Shown one piece after another: positions 1 through 10,671 of a DNA stretch of 64,000 bases. The stretch comes from Streptomyces sp. SolWspMP-5a-2. GTDB lineage: Bacteria > Actinomycetota > Actinomycetes > Streptomycetales > Streptomycetaceae. The stretch spans positions 1-64,000 of the forward strand of contig NZ_FMCI01000148.1 in NCBI RefSeq assembly GCF_900091845.1. Direction: 5' to 3'. The notes beneath the pieces are model-generated. The model did not search any database, was not told the origin of the DNA, and saw nothing but the letters and a program-made list of their open reading frames with translations. Numbering within the stretch: position 1 is the first letter of the stretch; every line of letters starts with the position of its first letter. A program made the translations under genes and the position numbers.

Positions 1-197
1 GCCCGACCCCACGCCCCCGCCCCGCGCCCCGATCCCCGCGACACGACCCCACCCCCCGTTCCGCGACCCGGCCCCGCGCCCGGGAAGACTTCCACGCGCC
101 GCGTGCTCCCCCCGCCCGCTCCCCCATGCGCTCTCCCCTCCTCCGGCGCGGCCCGCGATAGTGGCCGTTCGTCCATCGGGAGACGGGGAGGTCGGCG

Positions 198-2153
198 GTG
201 CCGAAGAAGCGGGGACTGGCGGAGGGCGAGGTCTCCGAGTCGGAAAGGCTGCTGTTCGGCGGGCCGCTCCGATACGACATGGGGTGGAGCCAGCACCGGG
301 ACGCCTTCCTTGAGCTGGGCTTCCGGGCCATGGTGACGCGGCTGCCGTCGCTGCTCGGATCGAGTTTCCGGCTGGCCTGGCAGGCGGACCGGCGGGCCGC
401 GCGGACCGTGCTCGCGGCCGAGGTGGCCCGGGGCCTCACGCAGGCGGTGGGCCTCCTCGCCGTCAACAGTGTCCTGGGGCGGCTGATCGACGGCGGCTCG
501 ATCGAGGACCGGCTGCGCGGCGCCGCTCCCGCGCTGGCCGTGATGGCCGCCGTCACCCTGCTCGGGACGCTGCTGCGGGCCGCGTCCACCTATGCCACCG
601 GGCGGCTCGAACCCAAGGTCGAACGGGTGGCGACGGAGCTGTACCTGGAGCGGGCGGCGGCCGTGGAGCTGTCCGCGATCGAGGACCACGCCTTCCACAA
701 GCTGCTGGACACCGCGCAGTACGGCGCCGCCTCGGCCCGCCGGATGATCTCGTGCGCCACCCGGGTCGTGAACGCGGCGATCTCCCTGATCGCGGCGGCG
801 GGCGTGCTGACCGTGCTGCACCCCGCGCTGCTCCCGCTCCTCATGACCATGACGCTGCCGAGCGCCTGGAGCGCCCTGACCAACGCCCGGCGCCGGTACG
901 AGTCCTTCCACACCTGGGTGCAGCACGCCCGCGCCGGTCAACTGATCAGTTCGCTGCTGACCGAGCCGGGGGCGGCACCGGAGATCCGGGTGCACGGCGT
1001 CGGCCCCTTCCTGCTGCGCCATTTCCGGTCGATGTCGGAGACGGCGGAGGCGGAGCAGGCCCGGCTGGCCAGGCTCGCGGCCCGCACCGGTCTGATCGCG
1101 GCGGTCTGGACCGGCCTCGCCACGGTGGCGACGTACACGACGCTCGGCGGGCTGCTGCTCACCGGCGCGATGGCGCTGTCGGTCGCGGGGACGGCGGTGA
1201 TCGCGATCCGCACCGGTTCCAGCAGCCTGGACAGCCTGGTCCTGGAGGTCAACTCGCTGCACGAGGAGGCGCTGTTCGTCGGGGACCTGCACCGGATGTA
1301 CGCGGAGGCGGCCGAGCGGGCGATCCCGATCGGCGGTGATCCGCTGCCGGAGGACCCGAGCGAGATCCGGTTCGAGAATGTCACCTTCCACTACCCGGGC
1401 GAGTCGGTGCGCCCCGCCCTCGACGACGTCACCCTCACCCTGCCGCTCGGCCGGATCGTGGCGCTGGTCGGCGAGAACGGCTCGGGCAAGTCGACCCTGG
1501 TCAAGCTGCTGGCGGGCCTCTACACCCCGGACCGGGGCCGCATCCTGTGGGACGACGTGGACACCGCGACCGCGGACCGGCACGCGCTCGCCGAGCGGAT
1601 CGCGATGGTCGCGCAGGACTTCAAGCGCTGGCCGTTCACCGCGCGGGTGAACGTCGCCGTCGGCCGGTCCTCCGCGCCGCTGACCGACGAGCGGCTGGCC
1701 CGAGCGGTGACCGAGGCGGGCGCCGAGGAGGTCGTCGGGGAGCTGCCGAGGGGGCTCGACACGCTCCTAGCCCGCAATTTCAGCGGTGGCCACGAGCTGT
1801 CCGGCGGGCAGTGGCAACGTCTGGGCATCGCGCGGGCCGCCTACCGGCGGGGCCGGATCCTGATCGTGGACGAGCCGACGGCGGCCCTGGACGCGCGGGC
1901 CGAGCTGGAGGTGTTCGAGAAGATCAGGGCGCTGGCCGCCACCGGGCAGACCGTCGTCCTCATCACCCACCGGCTGGCGTCGGTGCGGCACGCGGATCTG
2001 GTGCATGTGCTGGACCAGGGGCGGCTGGTGGAGTCCGGCACCCCTGACGAGCTGCTGGCCTGCGGGGGTGTCTACGCGGAGCTGTACTCGCTCCAGGCGC
2101 GGCAGTTCACGACCGAGGTCCCGGTCCCGGTCCCGGCCCCGAAAACGGGCTGA
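198..2153 (+). CDS. ABC transporter, fused permease/ATP-binding protein
   Basis: This is an exporter-type half-transporter of 651 residues. An N-terminal membrane domain (about residues 30-340, several hydrophobic segments) is followed by a nucleotide-binding domain. The ATPase motifs are complete: Walker A GENGSGKST near residue 425, signature LSGGQWQRLGIARA near 533, Walker B ILIVDEPTAALD near 553 and a following H-loop (ITHRLASVRHADLV). The GTG start at 198 was chosen because GGGGAGG lies 6 nt upstream. It stands alone, convergent with a small gene downstream. The substrate cannot be told; similar stand-alone proteins in Streptomyces export peptides, lipids or drugs. It presumably works as a homodimer in the cytoplasmic membrane. 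Confidence 0.9.
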   Translation: MPKKRGLAEGEVSESERLLFGGPLRYDMGWSQHRDAFLELGFRAMVTRLPSLLGSSFRLAWQADRRAARTVLAAEVARGLTQAVGLLAVNSVLGRLIDGGSIEDRLRGAAPALAVMAAVTLLGTLLRAASTYATGRLEPKVERVATELYLERAAAVELSAIEDHAFHKLLDTAQYGAASARRMISCATRVVNAAISLIAAAGVLTVLHPALLPLLMTMTLPSAWSALTNARRRYESFHTWVQHARAGQLISSLLTEPGAAPEIRVHGVGPFLLRHFRSMSETAEAEQARLARLAARTGLIAAVWTGLATVATYTTLGGLLLTGAMALSVAGTAVIAIRTGSSSLDSLVLEVNSLHEEALFVGDLHRMYAEAAERAIPIGGDPLPEDPSEIRFENVTFHYPGESVRPALDDVTLTLPLGRIVALVGENGSGKSTLVKLLAGLYTPDRGRILWDDVDTATADRHALAERIAMVAQDFKRWPFTARVNVAVGRSSAPLTDERLARAVTEAGAEEVVGELPRGLDTLLARNFSGGHELSGGQWQRLGIARAAYRRGRILIVDEPTAALDARAELEVFEKIRALAATGQTVVLITHRLASVRHADLVHVLDQGRLVESGTPDELLACGGVYAELYSLQARQFTTEVPVPVPAPKTG

Positions 2154-2242
2154 TCACGGGCTCACCGCGGGCTGACCGCGGGCGCCGTCAACCGTCCACC
2201 CCACCCGCGCACCCGCCCGGAGGGCCCCGTACCGGGCGCCCC
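2154..2242. other. Convergent intergenic gap with short direct repeats
   Basis: The first 40 bases after the ABC transporter stop are near-tandem copies of an 11-nt unit (GGGCTGATCAC, GGGCTCACCGC, GGGCTGACCGC), the first overlapping the stop codon. No hairpin good enough to call a terminator was found. Confidence 0.35.
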
Positions 2243-2434
2243 TCAGGCCACCACCACGTTCACGGCGGCCTCGCCGCCCCGCACGATCACCAGGAACGTG
2301 TCGCTCGCGAGGTCCATGACGACCTCGGCCGCCAGCCCCTCCTGCCGTCGCGCGTGTGCGAACTCCTCGGCCGGCCACGACCCGCGCGGCCCGCCCGCGG
2401 GAAAGCGTTCGAGCACTGTTCGCCCGTTCACCAC
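2243..2434 (-). CDS. Small hypothetical protein (63 aa)
   Basis: A short reading frame whose GTG start at 2434 is set by a GGAGG box 6 nt upstream; a second GTG follows at once. The product reads like a compact beta-rich protein ending in VNVVVA, with Trp and acidic residues in the middle (GSWPAEEFAHARR) and an alternating hydrophobic C-terminus. No transmembrane segment or signal peptide is seen, and I do not recognise a named family. It is probably cytoplasmic. Codon third positions are GC-rich as in neighbouring real genes, and the longer upstream extension of this frame lacks a better start. The function is unknown. Confidence 0.55.
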   Translation of the reverse strand: MVNGRTVLERFPAGGPRGSWPAEEFAHARRQEGLAAEVVMDLASDTFLVIVRGGEAAVNVVVA

Positions 2435-2589
2435 CCTGCACCTCCAGAAAGCGTCATGCGTTGTAGGAGTTAACGCCTTCCGGTGGTGCCCGGTCGCGGT
2501 CGGTGGCGGTACTGAGACGTAGCCGACACCTGATCGGCGCGGAGGGTGAGGGTCCGGTGACCGACCGATGATCACCGGCACGCTCCGCG

Positions 2590-3279
2590 TCAGTCCTCGT
2601 ACTCGTCGTGATAGCGGACGCCCTCGCTCCCGGCGGGCGCGCCGAGCGCCGACGCGCGCCCCGCGGGCTCCTCCCACTCCTCCTGCCGGCCGAGCGCGGT
2701 CAGGTCGAGGAAGCTGGTGGTCGAGCCGAGTCCGTCGAGCCCGCGCGCGAAGGTCGAGTAGGTGTGGAAGACCTGGTCGCCGTCGCGCAGGAAGCAGCTG
2801 ACGCCGGGCCGGTCGAAGAGTTCGCCGTCCTGCGACAGGGTCGCCTCGAAGTCGAGGTTGAAGTCGTCGCCGTGCGCCCCGTACCAGGGCAGGGTCCAGC
2901 CCATCCGGGCCTTGAACGGCAGGATCTTCGTGTACGGCGCCCGCGAGACGGCCGCGAGGGTGGTGCCGCGTGCCTTCAGGTGCGCGAGGTGGCCGATCTG
3001 GTCGAGGAAAGCGGAGCAGCTGCGGCACCCCGCGTCCCACTCGGGCGCGAACATGAAGTGGTAGACGACGAGCTGGCCGCGGCCCTGGAAGAGGTCGGCC
3101 AGCGTGGCCTTGCCGTCACCGCCCTCGAACAGGTACTCCCGCTCGATCGCCACCATCGGCAGGCGACGCCGTTCCGCGTTGAGCGCGTCCCTCGCGCGGG
3201 TCGCCTCCTTCTCCTTGACCAGCAGTTCTTCGCGCGCCGCGCGCCACCGCTCGCGCGAGACGATCTCCGGAAGCGACAT
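2590..3279 (-). CDS. DUF899 family thioredoxin-fold protein
   Basis: A cytoplasmic protein of 229 residues with the hallmarks of the DUF899 (thioredoxin-like) family: an N-terminal helix rich in charged residues (LLVKEKEATRARDALNAER), then LVVYHFMFAPEWDAGCRSC carrying a CxxC pair at the position of a redox site. The aromatic segments MGWTLPWYG and DFNLDFE follow. ATG 3279 is preferred over the in-frame ATG at 3297 because AGGAGGAGC lies directly upstream. The family is abundant in actinobacteria and is annotated only as predicted dithiol-disulfide isomerase. Substrate and partner are unknown, and the neighbours offer no clue. Confidence 0.85.
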   Translation of the reverse strand: MSLPEIVSRERWRAAREELLVKEKEATRARDALNAERRRLPMVAIEREYLFEGGDGKATLADLFQGRGQLVVYHFMFAPEWDAGCRSCSAFLDQIGHLAHLKARGTTLAAVSRAPYTKILPFKARMGWTLPWYGAHGDDFNLDFEATLSQDGELFDRPGVSCFLRDGDQVFHTYSTFARGLDGLGSTTSFLDLTALGRQEEWEEPAGRASALGAPAGSEGVRYHDEYED

Positions 3280-3345
3280 TGCTCCTCCTGTACCCATGGT
3301 CCGTACGGAGGGGGTGACCGGGGGCGGACGCGGAACTCATCGCCG

Positions 3346-5298
3346 TCACGGAGAGAATTTTCCGGCGCCTCCACCGGCCGGGGATCCGGCGGGGGATCCG
3401 GCCGGGGATCCGGCCGGGGAATCCGCCGGGGGCAGGGCGCGGGCGGCGACGGGCAGCCCGCTCCGCTCCCTCTCCTTCGCCAACTCGTCCAGGAGCGCGA
3501 CGAGTTGTTCGGTGTGCCGGGGTGAGAGCCGCCCGGAGTCGTCGAGTTGGACGGCGCAGGCGGTGGCCGCGTCGACGAGCCGCTCCAGGGTGTGGACGAC
3601 GGTCTCGGCGCCCGCCGAGTGCCGTGCGAGGAGCGGGAGTTCGGCGGCGGCCGGGGCGATGGCGGCACGTGCCTCGGCGAGGGTGCGGTAGGCCTCACGG
3701 CGCAGGGTCCAGCGGACGGCGCGGGCCTCCGGGGCGCTTCCGTCGTCCGCCGTCTCCCCCAGCACATGGGTGAGGTAGGTGTGCGCGGCGTCGCCCGCGG
3801 CGGCCACCCGCGACCGGACGCCGCCGCCGCGCTGGCCGGGCATCGGCAGATGTCCGACGACGAGGACGATCGCGCAGGCGAGCAGGGTCTCGCCGATCCG
3901 TCCCGCGGAGGCCTGCGGTTCGCCGCCGACCATCACCAGGGCCAGGACGAGGACGGTGACGACGGCGGTCTGCGCGGCGAAGTGCCGGGTGGCGACCGGT
4001 ATGAGGGCGCCGCTGAGGGCGACCAGCGCGATCAGCCCCTCGGGGCGGGGCAGCACGGTGGCGAACCCGGCGAACAGGAGCGCGCCGAGCACCGTCCCCG
4101 CGGCCCGGCACAGCACCCGGGACACCAGCGGCCCGAGGTCGGGCTTGACCAGGAAGACGGCGGTGGCGGGCAGCCAGTACCAGTGCTGGTGCTGCCCGTA
4201 CCAGCGGGCGTGGTGCAGATACTGGGCGACGGCGACCGCCGCGCCGAAGCAGAGGGCGACCCGCAGCCCGTACTCGCGCCCGCCGGGCCCGAAGACGGTC
4301 CGCCACCGCCCGTCGGCCGGACGCGGCCGGGTGTGCAGGTCGCCGCCCCGGCCCTGGTCGAAGGCGTGGGCGGCGTGCAGGAGCGCGTCGTCGAGGGCCC
4401 GGAGCGCGGGCGCGGAGCGGTGCGGCGCGGGGAGCGGGCCGGTCGGGGTGCCGCCCCTGACGGCGTCCGCGAGCCTGCGGGGTCCTTCGGAGGCGCGGGC
4501 CGAGACGGGGTCCCCGGCCCAGGCGAGCGCGGTCGCCGCCTCGGCGAGCGGGAGCGCGGCGGCGTACTGGGCGTGCAGCCGCCGCTCCGCCGCCGAGCTG
4601 GCGAAACGCCGCAGCCGGGGTCCGGCGAGGGCGTCCTGCGCCTGGTCGAGGGCGCCGGTGAGGGCGGCCCTGCGCCCGGTGGCGGCGTCGGTGCCCGCCG
4701 CGTCGAGGAGTGCGGCGACGGCGTCGTAGACGGCGGCGACGGCGTCCCGCTCGCCGTCGAACCGGAAGTCACCGGCCGTCGCGCGCGGGGTGGGCAGCAC
4801 CAGGCGCAGCGCGAGGAGCCACCCCGCGCCGGTCAGGAAGGCGAGCGCCCGCTGCCAGCCCGCGTCGGGCAGCGGCATCCCGGCGCCGATCGCGGAGGCG
4901 ACCAGCAGTTGCGTCCCGGCACCGGAGGCGATCGGCCCGACGGCGCTGACCGCGCCCGCCAGCAGTCCGACGGCGGTGAGCAGCAGGGTGAGCGCGACCG
5001 GCCCGAGGTGGTCCCCCGTCGATGTCCCGGCGAGCAGCCCGGCGGCTCCGGCGAGCGCGGGCACGCCCAGGCGGCGCACGGAGGCGCGTCGGCTGCCGGG
5101 GCGGTCGTTGATCCCGGCGAACATGGCGCCGATCGCGGCGACGACCCCGAGCGAGGTCCGGTCCAGGAGCACGGCGCCGAGCAGCACGGGCCCGGCGGCG
5201 AGGGCGCCTCGGACGACGGCGCTCCAGGGGACGGGACCGCGCTGGGCGCGGAGGGCGTGGGCGAGCCAGGGGGGCAGGGCGGGCCGGGACCGGGTCAC
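3346..5298 (-). CDS. FUSC family membrane protein
   Basis: A polytopic membrane protein of about 650 residues with two blocks of hydrophobic helices (roughly residues 25-180 and 350-490), each followed by a soluble helical part. This is the layout of fusaric-acid-resistance (FUSC/YccS-like) transporters. GTG 5298 is chosen because AGGAG lies just upstream (gacaggagccacGTG); the frame is open further upstream but is low-complexity and has no ribosome site. The C-terminus ends in four SPAG units encoded by a 12-bp tandem repeat (separate entry). The likely role is efflux of aromatic acids or similar compounds across the inner membrane, by family analogy only. Confidence 0.8.
   Translation of the reverse strand: MTRSRPALPPWLAHALRAQRGPVPWSAVVRGALAAGPVLLGAVLLDRTSLGVVAAIGAMFAGINDRPGSRRASVRRLGVPALAGAAGLLAGTSTGDHLGPVALTLLLTAVGLLAGAVSAVGPIASGAGTQLLVASAIGAGMPLPDAGWQRALAFLTGAGWLLALRLVLPTPRATAGDFRFDGERDAVAAVYDAVAALLDAAGTDAATGRRAALTGALDQAQDALAGPRLRRFASSAAERRLHAQYAAALPLAEAATALAWAGDPVSARASEGPRRLADAVRGGTPTGPLPAPHRSAPALRALDDALLHAAHAFDQGRGGDLHTRPRPADGRWRTVFGPGGREYGLRVALCFGAAVAVAQYLHHARWYGQHQHWYWLPATAVFLVKPDLGPLVSRVLCRAAGTVLGALLFAGFATVLPRPEGLIALVALSGALIPVATRHFAAQTAVVTVLVLALVMVGGEPQASAGRIGETLLACAIVLVVGHLPMPGQRGGGVRSRVAAAGDAAHTYLTHVLGETADDGSAPEARAVRWTLRREAYRTLAEARAAIAPAAAELPLLARHSAGAETVVHTLERLVDAATACAVQLDDSGRLSPRHTEQLVALLDELAKERERSGLPVAARALPPADSPAGSPAGSPAGSPAGGGAGKFSP
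3380..3427. repeat. 12-bp tandem repeat inside FUSC gene 3' end
   Basis: Four consecutive 12-bp units of the form GGGGATCCGGCS (the last with one extra change) encode the repeated tetrapeptide SPAG at the C-terminus of the FUSC protein. The unit length is a multiple of three, so copy-number change would preserve the frame. Confidence 0.85.
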
Positions 5299-5604
5299 GT
5301 GGCTCCTGTCGTCTCGACGGGGGCGGGTGCCTGCGGGCGACGGTGGCCGGGGCGATGGCGTTTCGGTGCTGCGGAGGGTCCACGGTAGTCGGCGCGGAGG
5401 GAGAAGACGGGACGGTTGTATTGCGAGGATGTGACGGTTGGCGGGAAGCCGGGGTTTCTTTATGAACAGAATCAGCCGCAACCGACCTTGGAATCGAAGG
5501 CACCAGCCCCTTACGGCCGCCTCCCCCGCGCCCGCCAGGCCGCCGGAGCGTGAACCGGACCTGCGGTACGCCGCGCGGCCGCAGCGGCGCGGGAGGGTCC
5601 GGGG
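5299..5604. other. Intergenic region upstream of FUSC gene
   Basis: About 306 bases between the end of the GH6 gene and the start of the FUSC gene, both on the minus strand. It includes an unusually AT-rich patch around 5452-5485 that probably holds the FUSC promoter, but no -10/-35 pair good enough to name was found. No RNA gene or repeat was seen. Confidence 0.4.
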
Positions 5605-6765
5605 TCAGTGCGCCGACTCGTGGGCGTTGCGGGCCAGTTCGAGGGCGTACTCCGGCCACCACCGGCCCGCCGCCGGGCCGCCGCGGCAGGTGCCGTCGGA
5701 CTCGCCCGGCCGCTTGATCCACAGGTAGGCGTCGAGGCGGGCGCTGCCCGTGCGGGTCGTCGGCGGGGTGCCGAGGGCGCGGCCGGCCGGGTTGCACCAG
5801 GCGTCCGTGCCGCTCGCCCCGGCGGCGGGCCCGTTGCCGTTGCGGCTGCTGTCGATGACGTAGTGGATGCCGCCCAGGTCCTTCGACAGCCACTCCCCGT
5901 ACGCCGAACTCGCCGCGTCAGTCTGGAAGTTGGAGACGTTCAGGGCGACCCCGTCGGCCCGCCCGGCACCGGACGCCTTCAGCCCGTCGACCAGTCGCCA
6001 GGCCTCCGGGATCCAGGCGGAGTTGCCGGCGTCGAGGTAGACGCGGGTGTGGGCGCGGCTCTTGAGACGGTCCACGGCGTACGCCAGGAGGGCGTAGCGC
6101 TCGGCCGCCGTCACCCGGGTGCAGCCCGCCACCACCTGGGCCACGGCGTCCGGTTCGACGACGACGTAGGCGCCGCGGTCGCCGAGCGCCGCCGCGAACG
6201 CGTCGACCCAGGCGCGGTAGGCGGCGGCGTTCGGGGCACCGCCCTCGGAGTACTGCCCGCAGTCCCGGTCGGGGACGTAGTAGGCGACCAGCACGGCCAG
6301 GCGTCCGGCGCGGGCCGCCGCGGTGGTGCGGGCGCGGACGGTCGGGGCGGGGTCGGGGCCGTGGATCCACTCGGCCTGCGGGCGGTCGGCGATCCGGTCG
6401 AGCAGCGCGGCGTCCGCCGTGCGTCCCGCCGCGCGCCACCCGGCGGCCTGCCGCGCGGCGTCCGAGTCGGGGTCGGTCCACAGCGGGCCACCGTCGTCGG
6501 CCACCGGCTCACGCCCCACCGTCCCGCCGGCCACCGGCCTCATGCCCGCCGTCCTGCCGGTCACCGGCTCACGCCCCGCCGTCCCGGTGGTCGCCGGCCT
6601 CGTGCCCGCCGTCCCGGTGGTCGCCGTCGCGGGTCCTGGGGCGACGGCGGCGCAGCACGCGCCGGTGAGCAGCGCGGCCAGCAGGGCGCGGACGGCGGTC
6701 CCCGGCGTTACGGGGAGCGGACGGCGGGGGCGGGACGGCCACGGCGGGGGCGAGAAGCTGTCCAC
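5605..6765 (-). CDS. Secreted glycoside hydrolase family 6 (endoglucanase/cellobiohydrolase-like)
   Basis: A secreted enzyme of 386 residues. An Arg/Pro-rich N-terminus and hydrophobic stretch (about residues 24-42) form a signal peptide. Next come four 10-residue repeats (51-90) and a GH6 catalytic domain (about 95-380). GH6 marks are YYVPDRDC (residues 162-169, Asp168 aligning with the catalytic acid region) and VVVEPDAVAQ (Asp205 corresponding to the second signature). Conserved NVSNFQ, WCNP and LWIKRPGESDG segments follow. No carbohydrate-binding module is present. The GTG start has GGAG 8 nt upstream. It would hydrolyse beta-1,4-glucan outside the cell. The replaced linker and missing binding module make the true substrate uncertain. 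Confidence 0.85.
   Translation of the reverse strand: MDSFSPPPWPSRPRRPLPVTPGTAVRALLAALLTGACCAAVAPGPATATTGTAGTRPATTGTAGREPVTGRTAGMRPVAGGTVGREPVADDGGPLWTDPDSDAARQAAGWRAAGRTADAALLDRIADRPQAEWIHGPDPAPTVRARTTAAARAGRLAVLVAYYVPDRDCGQYSEGGAPNAAAYRAWVDAFAAALGDRGAYVVVEPDAVAQVVAGCTRVTAAERYALLAYAVDRLKSRAHTRVYLDAGNSAWIPEAWRLVDGLKASGAGRADGVALNVSNFQTDAASSAYGEWLSKDLGGIHYVIDSSRNGNGPAAGASGTDAWCNPAGRALGTPPTTRTGSARLDAYLWIKRPGESDGTCRGGPAAGRWWPEYALELARNAHESAH
6496..6615. repeat. Four 30-bp repeats coding the GH6 N-terminal linker
   Basis: Residues 51-90 of the GH6 protein divide exactly into four decapeptides: GTAGTRPATT, GTAGREPVTG, RTAGMRPVAG and GTVGREPVAD. They are encoded by diverged 30-bp tandem units just after the signal peptide, replacing the more usual Pro/Thr/Ser linker. 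Confidence 0.8.
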
Positions 6766-6918
6766 GGGCGACTCCGTTCCCGCCGCCTGGCACCCGGCTC
6801 CGGGACGGCCGGCGGCGATCGGGCGGCGAACTCTTCCCGGGAGTCTGCGGGCGCCGCCGTCCGGGTCCCGCGCACCGGCCTGCGGTTCGCCGGAAGATCA
6901 CCCCGTCGGCGGGGCGGT

Positions 6919-8906
<1,988 letters not shown>

Positions 8907-8911
8907 CTGCG

Positions 8912-10360
8912 TCAGCCCTCTTCCGCCGTGCGCTCGCTCCGGCACAGGACCGCGTACAGTCCGGCCGCGAGCGCGGTACCGATGAACCAGGAGTACGGCG
9001 CCACGTCGCTGAAGACGGTCACCAGCGCGAGCACCGCGGCGACACCGGCCGAGGGCAGGAACGCCCACAGGGCACGGGGGTTGACGCCCTTGCGGTAGTA
9101 GTAGCGGCTGCCGGGGGTGGCGTCGAAGAGGCCGTCGACGTCGATCCGGCCGCGCTTGACCCAGTAGTAGTCGACCATGATGACGCCGAACAGCGGTCCC
9201 AGGAAGGCGCCGAGGCCGCCGAGGAAGTAGTTGACGACGGTCGGGTTGGAGAAGAGGTTCCAGGGCGTGACGACCAGCGCGGCGACCGTGCTGATCCAGC
9301 CGCCGACCTTGAAGGTGATCTTCTGCGGCCAGACGTTGGCGAGGTCGTAGGCGGGCGAGACGAAGTTCGCGACGATGTTGACGCCCATGGTGGCGATGGC
9401 GAAGGTCAGGGCGCCGAGGACGAGCACCCAGGTGTTGCCGACCCTGGCGACCAGTTCGGCCGGGTCGGTGATGGCCTCGCCGAAGACCTTGAGCGAACCG
9501 GCGGTGACGATCACCGAGACGACCACGAACGCCGTGGAGTTGATGGGCAGGCCCCAGAAGTTGCCGCGGCGGACGGTGCGTTGGTCGGGCGCGAAGCGGG
9601 AGAAGTCGCAGAAGTTGAGCATCAGCGTGCCGTAGGTGGCGAGGATCAGGCCGATCGCGCCGAACCACTGGCGCCACTGCTCACCGACCGGGACCGGGTG
9701 CGGGGTGTCGGTGAGGGAGATCGTCCACCCGGCCTTGGCCAGCACCCACACCGCGAGGGCGATCATCACGATCCAGATGGCGGGGCCGCAGAAGTCCTGG
9801 AACTTCCGTACCGACTCCATGCCCTGACTGATGATCAGCGCCTGGAGGAACCAGAGCGAGACGAACGAGACCCAGCCGAGGGCGTCGAGGCCGAGGAACG
9901 AGCTGTGCGTCCAGGACTCCAGGCCGGGCCAGGCCGCCAGCAGCATCACGTTGACGGCGACGGAGGCCAGGTAGGTCTGGATGCCGTACCACATGATGGC
10001 GATCACGGCCCGGATGAGGGCGGGGATGTTGGCGCCCCAGACACCGAAGCTGATCCGGCTGACGACGGGGAAGGGCACGCCGTGGCGCTGGCCTATCGTG
10101 CCCATCCGGTTCATGCCGACGTAGATGAGCACGAAGCCGACGAGGAGCGCGGTGAAGACCTGCCAGACGTTCATGCCGAGGACCAGCAGACCGGCGGCGA
10201 AGGTGTAGTTGCCGAGGTTGTGGACGTCCGACATCCACATGGCGAAGAGGTCGAAGACCTTCCAGTTCCGCTGCGCGGCGGGGGCGAGGTCCTCGTTGGT
10301 GAGCCGGGGATCGGGGGTGAACGCGGGGGCGCCGGCTTCGGCGCGGTCTGCGAGGGACAC
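8912..10360 (-). CDS. NCS1 family nucleobase/hydantoin/allantoin permease
   Basis: An inner-membrane secondary transporter of 482 residues with about twelve hydrophobic helices, typical of nucleobase:cation symporter-1. Diagnostic segments are the charged N-terminal TNEDLAPAAQRNWKVFDLF, the MWMSDVHNLGNYTFAAG helix 1 region and the GANIPALIRAVIAIMWYGIQ helix. The GTG start at 10360 has GGAGG 6 nt upstream. It is first in a two-gene unit with the racemase. Ligand candidates are hydantoins, allantoin or uracil; the racemase favours a 5-substituted hydantoin. The perfect palindrome at 10415-10430 lies 55 nt upstream of the start, a natural place for control by the adjacent divergent GntR protein. 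Confidence 0.88.
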   Translation of the reverse strand: MSLADRAEAGAPAFTPDPRLTNEDLAPAAQRNWKVFDLFAMWMSDVHNLGNYTFAAGLLVLGMNVWQVFTALLVGFVLIYVGMNRMGTIGQRHGVPFPVVSRISFGVWGANIPALIRAVIAIMWYGIQTYLASVAVNVMLLAAWPGLESWTHSSFLGLDALGWVSFVSLWFLQALIISQGMESVRKFQDFCGPAIWIVMIALAVWVLAKAGWTISLTDTPHPVPVGEQWRQWFGAIGLILATYGTLMLNFCDFSRFAPDQRTVRRGNFWGLPINSTAFVVVSVIVTAGSLKVFGEAITDPAELVARVGNTWVLVLGALTFAIATMGVNIVANFVSPAYDLANVWPQKITFKVGGWISTVAALVVTPWNLFSNPTVVNYFLGGLGAFLGPLFGVIMVDYYWVKRGRIDVDGLFDATPGSRYYYRKGVNPRALWAFLPSAGVAAVLALVTVFSDVAPYSWFIGTALAAGLYAVLCRSERTAEEG

Positions 10361-10671
10361 GGGGGACCTCCAGAGCGGGCGGGGCTTGGGGATGACGGAG
10401 GACGAGCCGAACGCGTTTGGTATACCAAACTGCGGACATGGTCCCGCCGTCAAGCGTTCGGACCGATATCGCCGCCGTTAAGGCTCAGTAAATTCGCCAG
10501 GGAGCCCCAGATAGGCTCAGAAACCACCACAACAGCACGAAAGCCCCCAGGATCGGGGGTCCTGGAGGCTGCGCGGAGACCGGACGGCGGCCGCGCCCGC
10601 GCCCCCGGCTCCTCCCGCACCGGGCGGGCGAACCGGCCGACCGGGGCCGCGCCGTCGGCGAAGATGGTCCC
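10361..10671. other. Divergent intergenic region of permease and GntR regulator
   Basis: About 311 bases between the two divergent genes. It contains the 16-bp palindrome at 10415-10430 and an AT-rich patch about 10460-10545 that likely carries the promoters. No promoter hexamers are assigned. Confidence 0.5.
10415..10430. promoter_or_regulatory. Perfect 16-bp palindrome, predicted GntR operator
   Basis: GTTTGGTATACCAAAC is a perfect inverted repeat and fits the TGGTATACCA type of site bound by FCD-class GntR regulators. It sits between the permease gene and the divergent GntR/FCD gene, 55 nt from the permease start and about 240 nt from the regulator start. It therefore most likely controls the permease-racemase unit. 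Confidence 0.75.
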
